Source of the DNA: Cytobacillus gottheilii
Lineage (GTDB): Bacteria; Bacillota; Bacilli; Bacillales; Cytobacillaceae
Assembly: GCF_900166665.1 (NCBI RefSeq)
Contig: NZ_LT800494.1
Location: forward strand, 1,777,262-1,841,261
DNA length: 64,000 nucleotides
Reading direction: 5' to 3'
Part shown: piece by piece, positions 24,673-36,047 of the stretch
Layout: each line of letters begins with the position of its first letter
How positions within the stretch are numbered: the stretch's first letter is position 1
Notes under the pieces: generated by a model
The model's database searches: none
Told to the model about the DNA's origin: nothing
Seen by the model: the letters and a program-made list of their open reading frames with translations, nothing else
Position numbers and translations under genes: made by a program

Positions 24673-26592
24673 ATGCAAAGCCGAATGCCATTTGCAATTG
24701 CAAAAACAGAATCTTTTTACGAAAAACTTAGTGAGTGGATAGGAGATGTCTTTTACGATATTCTTCCTGAAGCAGGCTTTGAAATGCGGGATGAGCAGAT
24801 CTTTATGGCTTTCCAGCTTGAGAAGGCTTTTAAAGAAAGTAAAATTATCTTTGCTGAGGCAGGCGTAGGAACGGGGAAAACAATCGTTTATCTTTTATAT
24901 GCGATTGCTTATGCAAGATATAAAAATAAACCAGCGATCATTGCTTGTGCAGATGAAAACTTAATTGAACAGCTTGTGAAAAAAGAAGGAGACATTGCTA
25001 AACTAGAAAAGGCATTAGAATTAAATATTGATGTCCGTTTAGCAAAATCCCGTGATCAGTATTTATGCTTAAATAAGCTTGATCAGCTTGTAGCAGCAAA
25101 CGATAACGAAGTATACAACGAAGTGTTTGATGTGCTGCCTGATTTTGTTCATAGTGGTTCTTCTATGCAAAAGTTTAACAAATATGGAGATCGCAAGGAT
25201 TACCCGCATCTAACAGATGAGCATTGGGAAAATGTTGCGTGGGATTCTTTGCAGGATTGCTTCACATGCGAGAAGCGTCACCGGTGCGGACAGACTTTGC
25301 ATCGAGAGCATTATCGTAAAGCGAGTGATCTTATTATTTGCTCGCATGACTTTTATATGGAACATATATGGACAAAAGAATCACGTAAACGAGAAGGGCA
25401 GCTGCCGCTTCTGCCAGAGAGCTCTTGCGTTGTTTTTGATGAAGGACATTTACTAGAGTATGCATCTCAAAAGGCACTAACGTATCGTTTCACTGAGCAG
25501 ATTTTAGAATCACTTCTTACACGCTTAATGGCAAATGATGTACGTGAAACAACATTAAATACAATCGAAGATACAATTTATCAGAATGAAGTGTTCTTTT
25601 CAGAATTGATTAATGCTTCTACTGAGGAACTTGGATCTGAAAAGCGTACGATTCAAAAAACACCGGCTGTTCTGGCGGAAGGAAAGAAACTTCTTGATTT
25701 AATCAGTACATTAGAAGAAGAGCTTGTATTCGAAAGCGAAATGTATGTCATTAATGAATATGATTTGAAAATTGTTGAAGAGTATTTAGAGCAAATCTCT
25801 TATTCACTGTCCTTATTTTTAAAAGAGTTAAAAGGTATTACATGGTTTGAAAATCATAACTTAGAACATACGCTGGTGATCATGCCAAAAATGGTGGAAG
25901 AAATTATGAAAGAAGAGGTTTTTTCACAGAAGCAGCCTTTTGTGTTTTCGTCTGCTACATTATCCGAAAACAAATCTTTTGAATATATGGCAAACAGCTT
26001 AGGAATGACAGACTATCTTTCTTTTTCGGTAGAATCCCCATTTGATTATGATGAAAGCATGACTATAAAGATGCCCGTATTTAAAGCAGATGATTTAGAT
26101 GCGAAAATGGAATATACCTTGGCACAAATAGAGGAATCAGAAGGACGGGCGCTCGTTCTTTTTAACAATCAGGCAGAACTGGCAGCTTTTAAATCACACG
26201 CTGCCGAAAAGCTAAATTGGCCAATTTACTTTGAAGGTGAAAGTGAAATCAGTACATTGGTATCTAAATTCCAAAATGAGGAACAATCTGTTCTTTGTTC
26301 AACAAGCCTATGGGAAGGATTGGATATTCCTGGACGTTCACTCGAAAATGTGATTATTTTCTCTCTTCCGTATCCGCCGCATGATCCTGTTTTTACAGCG
26401 AAAAGAGAAGGAGCAGAGGATCCATTCAAAGAAGTGGACATGCCTTACATGATTCTTAGACTTCGCCAAGGCATAGGCAGGCTAATTCGAACTCACGAGG
26501 ATCAGGGAACAGTTCACATTTTATTACATGAAAATGAAAACAAGGATGCCCTTTCAGTAATAGAAAAGGTAGTCCCTGTTAAACCGCAATAA
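24673..26592 (+). CDS. ypvA: DinG/XPD-like helicase YpvA
   Basis: This 639-residue superfamily 2 helicase has Walker A 'AEAGVGTGKT' (about 63-70), DEGH box 'VVFDEGH' and C-terminal motifs 'CSTSLWEGLDIPG' and 'RLRQGIGRLIR'. Cysteines C132, C196, C199 and C205 have the spacing of the 4Fe-4S cluster of XPD/DinG enzymes. The start has GGAGGGG nine bases upstream. It resembles B. subtilis YpvA and probably unwinds 5'-tailed DNA or R-loops. Confidence 0.92.
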   Translation: MQSRMPFAIAKTESFYEKLSEWIGDVFYDILPEAGFEMRDEQIFMAFQLEKAFKESKIIFAEAGVGTGKTIVYLLYAIAYARYKNKPAIIACADENLIEQLVKKEGDIAKLEKALELNIDVRLAKSRDQYLCLNKLDQLVAANDNEVYNEVFDVLPDFVHSGSSMQKFNKYGDRKDYPHLTDEHWENVAWDSLQDCFTCEKRHRCGQTLHREHYRKASDLIICSHDFYMEHIWTKESRKREGQLPLLPESSCVVFDEGHLLEYASQKALTYRFTEQILESLLTRLMANDVRETTLNTIEDTIYQNEVFFSELINASTEELGSEKRTIQKTPAVLAEGKKLLDLISTLEEELVFESEMYVINEYDLKIVEEYLEQISYSLSLFLKELKGITWFENHNLEHTLVIMPKMVEEIMKEEVFSQKQPFVFSSATLSENKSFEYMANSLGMTDYLSFSVESPFDYDESMTIKMPVFKADDLDAKMEYTLAQIEESEGRALVLFNNQAELAAFKSHAAEKLNWPIYFEGESEISTLVSKFQNEEQSVLCSTSLWEGLDIPGRSLENVIIFSLPYPPHDPVFTAKREGAEDPFKEVDMPYMILRLRQGIGRLIRTHEDQGTVHILLHENENKDALSVIEKVVPVKPQ

Positions 26593-26601
26593 TATCATGG
26601 G

Positions 26602-26637
26602 AAAAATCCCCCTAAAACCAATTAGGGGGATTTTTTC
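26602..26637. terminator. Bidirectional terminator, ypvA / MFS gene
   Basis: AAAAATCCCCCTAA and TTAGGGGGATTTTT arms with a six-base loop serve both convergent genes. Confidence 0.9.
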
Positions 26638-27758
26638 CATTTGTTATACAAGGACATCCACAATGCATTTCCTAATAAAAGACATGCGGCAATAAAAAAT
26701 CCGCTCTCAAAGCCAACTGTCAGAGCACCAGTGATGGCAGATCCGGCAACAGATCCTAGTGAGAAAAAGGCATAAAAATACCCAAAAGCTCTTCCTCTTG
26801 TTTCAGGCGATGTCTGATGAATCAATAGGGCAGAAATAGATGGGAACAGCCAGGCAAAGCCTAAGCCGTAATTAACCATCGATACATATAGCATAAGTAA
26901 GGTTGTACTATTGCTTAGGAGCAATAAAGCAAAGCCAATGACCGACATTCCCAAAATCATTAAATGAAAAGGTTTATACTTGTCATATAGCCTATTCGTT
27001 GGCAGTAAGAAAATACATATTGCTGTAATGCCAAATGTACTCAAAAGTGTTCCGCTTGCAGTAGAGCTGAATTGCAGCATTTCCACTTGAAGAGGCAGCA
27101 TATATGCTAATACTCCTTGAGCAAACATCAGGCTAAAGGCACCGATAAAGCTGAATACCATTAACGCACTGATTGGTTGACCAGCTGGATTGTCAAGCTT
27201 CTTTTCAGAAGAGGCTCCGTTGTATCCCTGTTTTTTTATGAAAAATGGGACCGCGGCGGCTGTCAAAAGCATGAGAATACCGTTTACAATAAAGACTATC
27301 TGAACATTCTCAGAACCAGCAATTCCTCCAAAAGCTGGCCCGGCGATTGCGGCAATACCAACTGCTGCACCAGTAATGGCCATTGATTTACCTTGTGTCC
27401 CTGATTTGCTTCTATTCGCGATCATAGTAAAGGCCGCAGGTACAATAAATCCGCTGATAAAACCATGAAGAAAGCGAATACCCAATAATTGAGGAGGAGT
27501 AGCGGCAAAAGGATATAGAAAAAGAATCGCTCCGCATAAACCAAGTCCGATGATTAATATCGTCTTTCCGCGTCTGCGGTCAATATAGTAGCCCGCGAGC
27601 ATATTACCGATCATATTTGAAAAAGAATACATTCCCACTATCATACCAATGAATGCAGAGCCAGCTCCTAAACCTTTTGCATATGTACTCATAATCGGCA
27701 ACTGTGAAAACATGTCAAAGAAAGAAATAAACACAATGAATAAGATAAAAAATCTCAT
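26622..27758 (-). CDS. MFS transporter
   Basis: This 378-residue major facilitator protein has about 11-12 membrane helices. The family loop after helix 2 appears as 'GYYIDRRRGKTILIIG', and 'SISALLIHQTSPETRGRAFG' is the second-half counterpart. AAGGAAG lies eight bases before the ATG. It resembles drug-efflux members such as the YfkF/YfhI group, but the substrate cannot be told. The stop codon lies within the shared terminator. Confidence 0.85.
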   Translation of the reverse strand: MRFFILFIVFISFFDMFSQLPIMSTYAKGLGAGSAFIGMIVGMYSFSNMIGNMLAGYYIDRRRGKTILIIGLGLCGAILFLYPFAATPPQLLGIRFLHGFISGFIVPAAFTMIANRSKSGTQGKSMAITGAAVGIAAIAGPAFGGIAGSENVQIVFIVNGILMLLTAAAVPFFIKKQGYNGASSEKKLDNPAGQPISALMVFSFIGAFSLMFAQGVLAYMLPLQVEMLQFSSTASGTLLSTFGITAICIFLLPTNRLYDKYKPFHLMILGMSVIGFALLLLSNSTTLLMLYVSMVNYGLGFAWLFPSISALLIHQTSPETRGRAFGYFYAFFSLGSVAGSAITGALTVGFESGFFIAACLLLGNALWMSLYNKWKKSP

Positions 27759-27849
27759 GAACGATACTTCCTTATTATTAATTTAAAGTGATATCCATAG
27801 AGTTACGGTCTCTTTAATTATAACGTACTAAAATGCCCTTTGACATATG

Positions 27850-28013
27850 TGCGAATGATTAGGAAGTGACTTTTTCTAATCATCCGGTTTTTTATTTGAT
27901 TTAAAAATTGTGTGTGCAGCGCAGGTGGAACGGGCTATTATAAGCACGCAAACAATCAGAATGTATTCTTGTATTAGAAAGAGAATTTTCGTTTTGTCCT
28001 AGCCACCGCCTTT
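27850..28013 (+). repeat. MITE-like element, degenerate copy 3
   Basis: The hairpin CGAATGATTAGGAAG/CTAATCATCCGG with T-run (27851-27891) is followed by the right end GAATTTTCGTTTTGTCCTAGC near 27983-28004. The left terminal repeat is lost and the GC-rich module is reduced to a trace (TGCAGCGCAGGTGGAACGGG). It lies between two divergent genes. Confidence 0.65.
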
Positions 28014-28165
28014 CCATTATTTTGTTAATAACTGAGCATGCCTTAGAGAAACTACTAAAATAGAATTAAATGAATGACAAAGTGATGATTAAGGTGGTAT
28101 ACTGCATTTTCAGAAAAATATGATAAGATGTAAGAAGTGAATATGAATACATAGGGGGACTATTG

Positions 28166-29680
28166 ATGTCTATACAGCAAACAGAGCAAAAATTTCTTGA
28201 GTATGTAAAGAAAATGGAAGCATATAATGAAGCACTTTCTCTTATTTTTTGGGATTTGCGCACTGGAGCACCAAAACAGGGAGTAGAGCAGCGATCTGAA
28301 ACGATTGGGGTGCTTTCTTCAGAGGTTTTTCACCTTTCAACTTCCGATGAAATGGCAGCATTCCTTCAAGCACTTTCTCAAGATGAAGTGAAAAAAGAAC
28401 TGTCTGAACGAACAGTAAAAACAGTAGAACTATGTCAAAAAGAATATGACCGCAATAAAAAAATCCCAACTGAAGAGTATAAAGAATATGTTATTTTACA
28501 ATCACAGGCAGAGAGTACTTGGGAAGAGGCAAAAGAGAAAGACGACTTTGACATGTTTAAACCATATTTAGAAAAGCTTGTCTCAATGAATAAGCGTTTT
28601 GTTGAGTATTGGGGTTATGAAGGAAATAAATATAACACATTACTGGACATGTACGAGCCAGGCATCACAGTTGAAACACTTGATGAAGTGTTTGGGAACT
28701 TGCGCGAGAAGATTGTTCCGCTTGTCAAGCAAATTGCAGAGGCAAAAGTAAAGCCACAGACAGATTCATTATACAAACATTTCCCAAAAGAAGCACAGCG
28801 AGAATTCAGCTTGGAAATTCTTGATCAAATGGGCTATAACTTTAAGGCAGGAAGACTGGATGAAACGGTACATCCATTTGCGATCGGACTAAGCCCTGGA
28901 GATGTAAGGGTTACGACAAAATACGATGAAAATGATTTTCGGACAGCCGTGTTTGGAACAATTCATGAAGGCGGCCATGCCTTATATGAGCAGAATATAA
29001 GCAAAGATTTAATTGGCACTCCGCTTTGTGATGGAACATCAATGGGCATTCATGAATCTCAATCGTTATTCTATGAAAATTTTGTTGGAAGAGATCTATC
29101 ATTCTGGAAAAAGAACTATGATTTATTAAAGCAATATAGCAGTGGACAATTTGATGATGTTGCTGTAGAAGATTTCTATACAGCAATTAATGAAGCGAAG
29201 CCATCATTAATACGAATTGAAGCAGACGAACTAACATATCCGCTTCATATTATCATTCGTTATGAAATTGAAAAGGGACTTTTTAATGATGAAATTGAAG
29301 TAAAGGATCTGCCTGAAGTATGGAATGCAAAATATAAGGAATACCTGGGCATAGTGCCAGACAGCAATGCAAAAGGTGTATTACAGGATGTTCACTGGTC
29401 TGGCGGCAGCTTTGGCTATTTCCCTTCCTATGCACTTGGATACATGTATGCGGCTCAATTGAAAAATGCGATGCTGAAGGATCTGCCACACTTTGACCAG
29501 TTATTAGAGGAAGGAAACTTAACACCCATTAAAGAGTGGTTTACAGAGCATGTACATCAATTCGGCAAAATGAAAAAACCTCTGGAAATTCTTCAAGACG
29601 CGACAGGAGAAGGATTAAACGCACAGCATTTAGTAGAGTATTTATACGAAAAATATAATAAAGTTTATCAGTTAAACTAA
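28166..29680 (+). CDS. ypwA: M32 metallocarboxypeptidase (YpwA)
   Basis: This is a 504-residue zinc peptidase of the Taq carboxypeptidase family. It removes C-terminal residues from peptides in the cytoplasm. The zinc motif HEGGH is at residues 267-271, followed by 'GIHESQSLFYENFVGR', which carries the third ligand. 'RIEADELTYPLHIIIRYEIE' is a family-specific block. ATG 28166 is used (GGGGGAC upstream) instead of TTG 28163. Length matches the family. Confidence 0.95.
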   Translation: MSIQQTEQKFLEYVKKMEAYNEALSLIFWDLRTGAPKQGVEQRSETIGVLSSEVFHLSTSDEMAAFLQALSQDEVKKELSERTVKTVELCQKEYDRNKKIPTEEYKEYVILQSQAESTWEEAKEKDDFDMFKPYLEKLVSMNKRFVEYWGYEGNKYNTLLDMYEPGITVETLDEVFGNLREKIVPLVKQIAEAKVKPQTDSLYKHFPKEAQREFSLEILDQMGYNFKAGRLDETVHPFAIGLSPGDVRVTTKYDENDFRTAVFGTIHEGGHALYEQNISKDLIGTPLCDGTSMGIHESQSLFYENFVGRDLSFWKKNYDLLKQYSSGQFDDVAVEDFYTAINEAKPSLIRIEADELTYPLHIIIRYEIEKGLFNDEIEVKDLPEVWNAKYKEYLGIVPDSNAKGVLQDVHWSGGSFGYFPSYALGYMYAAQLKNAMLKDLPHFDQLLEEGNLTPIKEWFTEHVHQFGKMKKPLEILQDATGEGLNAQHLVEYLYEKYNKVYQLN

Positions 29681-29737
29681 GAAATCGGTATCTTCAAGGA
29701 CATGTAAACGGCTCATCTCAATTAAAAAGGGATGTGA

Positions 29738-30652
29738 ATGATGAAAAAATACAAACCTGCACTTTTCATTACATCAGGTGCTGCACTATGGGGGATCATT
29801 GCTTTATTTGTAAGAGAGCTGGGGGAACTTGGATTTTCTGCAATGGAAATAGTCACTGTTAGGGTAATGTCTGCTGCTTTCTTTCTGTTTTTCTTAGGCA
29901 TCTTTTCTTACCGAAAAGAAATGAAATTATCTCAATGGTATGATATCCGTTATTTTATCGGCACTGGCATATTTAGTATTGCCTTTTTCAACTTTTGTTA
30001 CTTTACAACGATGAATCAGGCAGGTGTTTCAATTGCGGTAATTCTGTTATACACCGCTCCTGCCTTTGTCACTGTACTATCATTTTTATTTTTAAAGGAA
30101 AAGTTAAATAGAAAAAAATTAATAGCTGTGCTCACAACCATAATAGGATGTGCTCTGATCACGGGCTTAAGCGGCAGCAATGCAAATTTAACCGCCATGA
30201 GTTTTCTGATCGGATTAGGATCTGGCTTTGGGTATGCTCTTTATACAATATTTGGAAAGTTTGCATTAAGAAAGTACTCATCCTACACAGTCACATTTTA
30301 TACCTTTCTAGTTGCTTCAGCTGCATTAATCCCACTTACAAGAATTTGGGAGCGTATGGATTTATTTCTTACAGTAGATGCTTTGCTGCTTAGTCTGGGC
30401 TTAGGCTTAATACCAACTGTTGTTGCCTACATTTTATATACTAAGGGTCTGGAGAAAACGGAAGGAAGCAAGGCTGCGATTATAGCTACAATCGAACCTG
30501 TCGTTGCTTGTATCATTGGTGTAGCGATTTTTGGAGAATTTTTTGGATTTGCTCAAGCTTTAGGTGCTCTCTTTATTTTAGGATCTGTCATTGCCGTGAA
30601 TGTGAATATTAAAAAGATGAGTGTTCCTAAAGATCGTGGAGTTCATTCATAA
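29738..30652 (+). CDS. EamA/DMT-family transporter
   Basis: This 304-residue protein has about ten membrane helices in two EamA repeats ('GAALWGIIALFVRELG' at the start of repeat 1; 'GLGSGFGYALYTIFGKFAL' at the start of repeat 2). AAAGGGATGTG precedes two possible ATGs (29738, 29741). It is probably an exporter of metabolites or amino acids; substrate unknown. It follows ypwA by 57 bp and may share its transcript. Confidence 0.88.
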   Translation: MMKKYKPALFITSGAALWGIIALFVRELGELGFSAMEIVTVRVMSAAFFLFFLGIFSYRKEMKLSQWYDIRYFIGTGIFSIAFFNFCYFTTMNQAGVSIAVILLYTAPAFVTVLSFLFLKEKLNRKKLIAVLTTIIGCALITGLSGSNANLTAMSFLIGLGSGFGYALYTIFGKFALRKYSSYTVTFYTFLVASAALIPLTRIWERMDLFLTVDALLLSLGLGLIPTVVAYILYTKGLEKTEGSKAAIIATIEPVVACIIGVAIFGEFFGFAQALGALFILGSVIAVNVNIKKMSVPKDRGVHS

Positions 30653-30658
30653 TGGAAG

Positions 30659-30692
30659 AAAAAAAGCGTCTGCACTGTGCAGACGCTTTTTA
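30659..30692. terminator. Bidirectional terminator, EamA gene / cox operon
   Basis: AAAAAGCGTCTGCA and TGCAGACGCTTTTT arms around a three-base loop separate two convergent genes. Confidence 0.92.
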
Positions 30693-30712
30693 AATGCCTA
30701 TTCGCAGCTCTT

Positions 30713-32371
30713 TTACCAGAGGTTATCGTAGCCTTTGGAACCTGGAGGCGCATTTTGAATGAGATCGATAAACGGTATGGTATAGGCGAATAAGATTAAT
30801 AATACCGTAATCCCCATCCAAATTTTCCAGTTTTCAAAAACCATAGGAGCCGGTTCAGCATGGCTGGACATTTCACCAATAGGGAATTCCTCTTCTCCTT
30901 TTGGAGCAAAGAATGCAAGATTTACAAAGATATAGAGCATAAGAATAATCGCTAAGAATAGAATGGAACCGCCGACTGCTTGTGCGACTTGATAGGGAAT
31001 CCATTCAGCGGCTTGCGGGGCACCTCCGTATTCAGAAAAAGCTGAGCGGCGCGGTGCACCTAACAAGCCGGCAGCATGCATGGCACCAGACATAAACGTC
31101 ATTCCAATTGCCCAGAGCACACCTTGAATGAGAGCTAATTTATTGATTGCTTTTGTTAATACACGTCCAGTTAGATGCGGAACTAACCAAAAAGTAATTC
31201 CAAAGAATGTTAAAACCACAGCGGTTGCGAGTGTTAAATGAAAGTGTCCTGTTACCCAGATGGTGTTGTGAACAACCTGGTTCATCTGGTTGGAAGCATT
31301 AATTAATCCACCTGCACCAGCGGGTATAAAGGAAAGCATTCCGATAAATGGAACGGAAAAACGTGCATCTTTCCAAGGAAGCATTTTAAACCATCCGAAT
31401 AAGCCTTTTGCTCCTTTAGAACGGCCAAACGTCTCAAAAGTTGCAAAGAGTGAGAAGGCTGTCATCAAGGATGGGATAACCACCAGGAATGTTAAAACAA
31501 CCTGAAGGAATTTCCATGCAGCGTCAATTCCCGGTTCTAATAACTGATGGTGAAACCCAACAGGTATGGAGAAAAGTAAAAACAAGATAAAGGACATACG
31601 TGCTAAGGAATCTGAGAAAATTTTGCCGCCAATGATTTTTGGAATGATGACATACCAGGCCATATAAGCAGGCAATAACCAGAAATAAACGAGCGGATGT
31701 CCAAAATACCAAAATAATGTACGGCTGACACCAACGTTAACGGTTTCTACTAATCCAAGTGACCATGGAAGAAGCTGAATTAAGACTGTTGCAGCAACAC
31801 CAAGGGTCGCGACAATCCACATTAAAACATTCACTAGAGCCATAAATGTGAGCAGCGGACTAGGTGTATCTGGATTAGCACGGCGCCACTGTGCATATTT
31901 CATAATAATAGCTGCACTTCCCAGCCAGCTTCCTACTACGACGAATGTTAATCCAAGATAAAACAGGAAGTGGGCCTGAAGCGGAGCGTAGAAGGTGTAA
32001 AGCACGCTTGCTTCATTTAGAAGAATCATAACAGCCGCCATCACTGTTCCGATTGTCATTAGCCAAAAGCCAATCCATGCAATCATGCGCTGTTTATGTG
32101 TAAATGTTCCAGCTGTTTTACTTACACACGCCTGCATGAATCCCATAATAAAGAAGGTTGTTAATACGAGACCCAATACAACACCATGAACAGTTAAAAT
32201 CTGATAATAGCCGATTCCTGCCGGCAGCTCGAATCTGCCTGAGCGAACAAGTACCTGCAATAATCCTGCAAGTCCTCCTATTAATAATGCAATAAAGGCA
32301 ACATAGATCTGTGCCATAACTAATTTGCCGTCACGGCGGTCAACTTTCAGTTTGTCTGCTGAGTTGATCAT
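30713..32371 (-). CDS. ba3-type haem-copper oxidase subunit I
   Basis: This 552-residue terminal oxidase subunit has about 13 membrane helices and reduces O2 to water while pumping protons. Ligand-bearing motifs are 'YQILTVHGVVLGL' (haem ligand His), 'FGHPLVYFWLLPAYMAWY' (CuB His and Tyr), 'HHQLLEPG' (CuB histidines) and 'VTGHFHLTLA' (haem ligands). The divergent N-terminus and absent D-channel pattern fit B-family (ba3) enzymes. It overlaps subunit II by four bases (ATGA). Confidence 0.93.
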   Translation of the reverse strand: MINSADKLKVDRRDGKLVMAQIYVAFIALLIGGLAGLLQVLVRSGRFELPAGIGYYQILTVHGVVLGLVLTTFFIMGFMQACVSKTAGTFTHKQRMIAWIGFWLMTIGTVMAAVMILLNEASVLYTFYAPLQAHFLFYLGLTFVVVGSWLGSAAIIMKYAQWRRANPDTPSPLLTFMALVNVLMWIVATLGVAATVLIQLLPWSLGLVETVNVGVSRTLFWYFGHPLVYFWLLPAYMAWYVIIPKIIGGKIFSDSLARMSFILFLLFSIPVGFHHQLLEPGIDAAWKFLQVVLTFLVVIPSLMTAFSLFATFETFGRSKGAKGLFGWFKMLPWKDARFSVPFIGMLSFIPAGAGGLINASNQMNQVVHNTIWVTGHFHLTLATAVVLTFFGITFWLVPHLTGRVLTKAINKLALIQGVLWAIGMTFMSGAMHAAGLLGAPRRSAFSEYGGAPQAAEWIPYQVAQAVGGSILFLAIILMLYIFVNLAFFAPKGEEEFPIGEMSSHAEPAPMVFENWKIWMGITVLLILFAYTIPFIDLIQNAPPGSKGYDNLW

Positions 32372-32847
32372 GATTCAACCACCTCGATTTTGGAAGTCAT
32401 TAAATGGTGACCTGCACCACAATATTCATTACAAAGAATTAAGAATTCACCTGTCTTATCAAATGTGGTGACATGTTCACTAATGTAGCCTGGCTCGAGC
32501 ATCATATTGATGTTTGTGCCAGCAACTTCAAATCCGTGTATGACATCCTTTGTGGTTGCAATAATTTTCACTGTTGCACCAAGCGGAATTTCTACATCCC
32601 CCGGATTATAGTTAAATGCCTGTGCAACAAAGACAAGCTCATAATCCCATGCTTTTCCTTCTACTTTTTTCAAGCCAGGTTCATTAAATGGTGCCTGTGT
32701 TTCGACCTTTTCAGGATCAATCGTTGCCAAACAGCTAGGAGGCTGGTTTCCAAGATAGAATGCGCTTACACCTAAAACTGTTAGGAAGAAAAGCAATGTA
32801 CTGACCCCAAAAATTAGCCAAATTTTTTCAAACTTATGCATATGCAT
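32368..32847 (-). CDS. ba3-type oxidase subunit II (CuA)
   Basis: This 159-residue protein has one N-terminal membrane anchor (about 9-31) and an extracytoplasmic cupredoxin domain. The CuA site is complete: the upstream His in 'DVIHGFEVAG' and 'CNEYCGAGHHLM'. It receives electrons from cytochrome c. The short length is typical of ba3 enzymes. AAAGGGG precedes the ATG. Confidence 0.95.
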   Translation of the reverse strand: MHMHKFEKIWLIFGVSTLLFFLTVLGVSAFYLGNQPPSCLATIDPEKVETQAPFNEPGLKKVEGKAWDYELVFVAQAFNYNPGDVEIPLGATVKIIATTKDVIHGFEVAGTNINMMLEPGYISEHVTTFDKTGEFLILCNEYCGAGHHLMTSKIEVVES

Positions 32848-32870
32848 GGCTATTTTCCCCTTTCAACTTC

Positions 32871-33020
32871 TTAAAAACGATCTAAAAATAAAAAGAACAC
32901 ACCTACCCATGAAACAATTAGGAAAAAACCTAATAAGAAAACGGAAGCTAACGTCCCTTTAAGAGAAGAGCTATCTTCCACTTCTGTTTTTACATTTTTC
33001 CTGAGTTCCGTCTTCGCCAC
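32871..33020 (-). CDS. ba3-type oxidase small subunit IIa
   Basis: This 49-residue gene starts at GTG with AAAGGAG nine bases upstream. A polar N-terminus (AKTELRKNVKTEVED) is followed by one membrane helix 'LASVFLLGFFLIVSWVGVFF' and the end LDRF. It lies 23 bp before subunit II in the same direction. Established knowledge: B-type oxidases such as that of Thermus have a single-helix subunit IIa at this place. Confidence 0.85.
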   Translation of the reverse strand: MAKTELRKNVKTEVEDSSSLKGTLASVFLLGFFLIVSWVGVFFLFLDRF

Positions 33021-33170
33021 CTTCGCCCACTCCTTTCAAAGCTTTGAAAAATGAATGATTACAACTCCATCATACAAGAGTAAATTTTAGAATCTAGATG
33101 GATTTTACCAGTTCACAAATTGTTCATTGGTAATATTTTCACTATGTTTATGATGTAAAATTGATATGCC

Positions 33171-33296
33171 AGTGATATATGTCACAATTCACAATGTTCA
33201 ATTGTGAATAAAATGTGAAGAAGAAAAACAGAAATCAGACTTGGAAAAAAGAGAGGGCACATCGGGTATAATCAGATTGCTATGACATTTATCACA
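33171..33296. promoter_or_regulatory. Redox-type operator cluster before the ba3 oxidase operon
   Basis: Three sites lie 150-280 bp upstream of the subunit IIa start: AGTGA-TATATG-TCACA (33171-33186), a TTCACAAT-GTTCA-ATTGTGAA palindrome (33188-33208), and TATGA-CATTTA-TCACA (33281-33296). The first and third match the Crp/Fnr consensus at nine of ten positions. The second contains TTGTGAA half sites like those of Rex or ResD, but arranged outward. Confidence 0.5.
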
Positions 33297-33368
33297 GTTC
33301 AATAATGATAAACACGAATATTCCGAATCTTATCGGTCTATAAAGTTCGTAAAATAATTGATTTACTA

Positions 33369-33396
33369 TTGAAATCTCCCTTTGCGGTGTTATAAT
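33369..33396 (+). promoter_or_regulatory. xpt promoter (sigma-A)
   Basis: TTGAAA (33369-33374), a 16-base spacer and TATAAT (33391-33396) directly precede the purine riboswitch. Confidence 0.75.
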
Positions 33397-33411
33397 GTTA
33401 ATACAATTAAA

Positions 33412-33493
33412 AATGAATCATTCATATAATAGCAGGGATATGGCCTGCGAGTTTCTACCGAATCACCGTAAAGGATTCGACTATGAGTGAGCA
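33412..33493 (+). promoter_or_regulatory. Purine (guanine-class) riboswitch
   Basis: The aptamer core reads TCATATAATAG, CAGGGATATGGCCTG, GTTTCTACCGAATCACCG, TAAAGGATTCGACTATGAG, with the P1 stem CATTCAT/ATGAGTG. P2 (GCAGG/CCTGC) and P3 (CCGAATC/GGATTCG) are both formed. The C in GACTATG is the specificity base that pairs with guanine, hypoxanthine or xanthine; adenine sensors have T there. It controls xpt-pbuX through the terminator at 33538. Confidence 0.95.
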
Positions 33494-33537
33494 AAGAATA
33501 AGGGGAAAACTCTTATTTATTGTCTATTTTTTCAACG

Positions 33538-35548
<2,011 letters not shown>

Positions 35549-35721
35549 TCGTATCAGTTAGGAAGGAATGCAGCGAAATGAAACAGGATTATCTTAACCT
35601 TTTTATTTCGTTATATCCGAAAACTTTTTCTATCACAATTTAAAAATATCACACATAGTAAGCATCTTTTCGTCAATATACGAATATAATATCTCACAAT
35701 CTTCTAGAATGTGGGGATCCT

Positions 35722-35868
35722 ATGGAAAAATATTATTGTGACTATTGCAGGCAATTGTACAGTGAACCAATCATGTGTGAAAAATGCAAAACGCCTGTCA
35801 GTAAAAAAATCAAAATTGATGTGCAGCATCAGTCAACAGATAATTGGAAAAGATTATACAATGAATAG
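35722..35868 (+). CDS. Zinc-ribbon miniprotein, 48 residues
   Basis: This frame starts MEKYYCDYCRQLYSE; GTGGGG six bases upstream is a modest ribosome binding site. Two C-x2-C knuckles (C6/C9 and C19/C22) form a rubredoxin- or ribbon-like zinc site, followed by a basic stretch and a polar tail. It has its own terminator, so it appears to be a separate gene. I do not recognise the family; a role as a nucleic-acid or protein adaptor is only a guess. Confidence 0.7.
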   Translation: MEKYYCDYCRQLYSEPIMCEKCKTPVSKKIKIDVQHQSTDNWKRLYNE

Positions 35869-35919
35869 AAGATAAGAAGGATTTATAATAAAAGAGCACA
35901 ACAACTCCTTCAAAACATT

Positions 35920-35950
35920 CGCTCCGTCCATTTTGGGCGGAGTTTTTTTA
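35920..35950 (+). terminator. Terminator after the zinc-ribbon gene
   Basis: CTCCGTCC (35922-35929) pairs with GGGCGGAG (35935-35942; G-T pairs included), followed by seven T. Confidence 0.85.
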
Positions 35951-36047
35951 TACACGAAATACCTGCTTAGCTTAACTTAATAACGCAAATGAATAATTTT
36001 AAATGGTTTGGAAAAATTAACCGCATTGGAGGAAAAGGAGCGGTTAT

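Noticed and set aside
33188..33208. Rex box before the ba3 operon
   Set aside because: The TTGTGAA half sites are there but point outward, the reverse of the Rex consensus; kept only as part of a mixed redox cluster.
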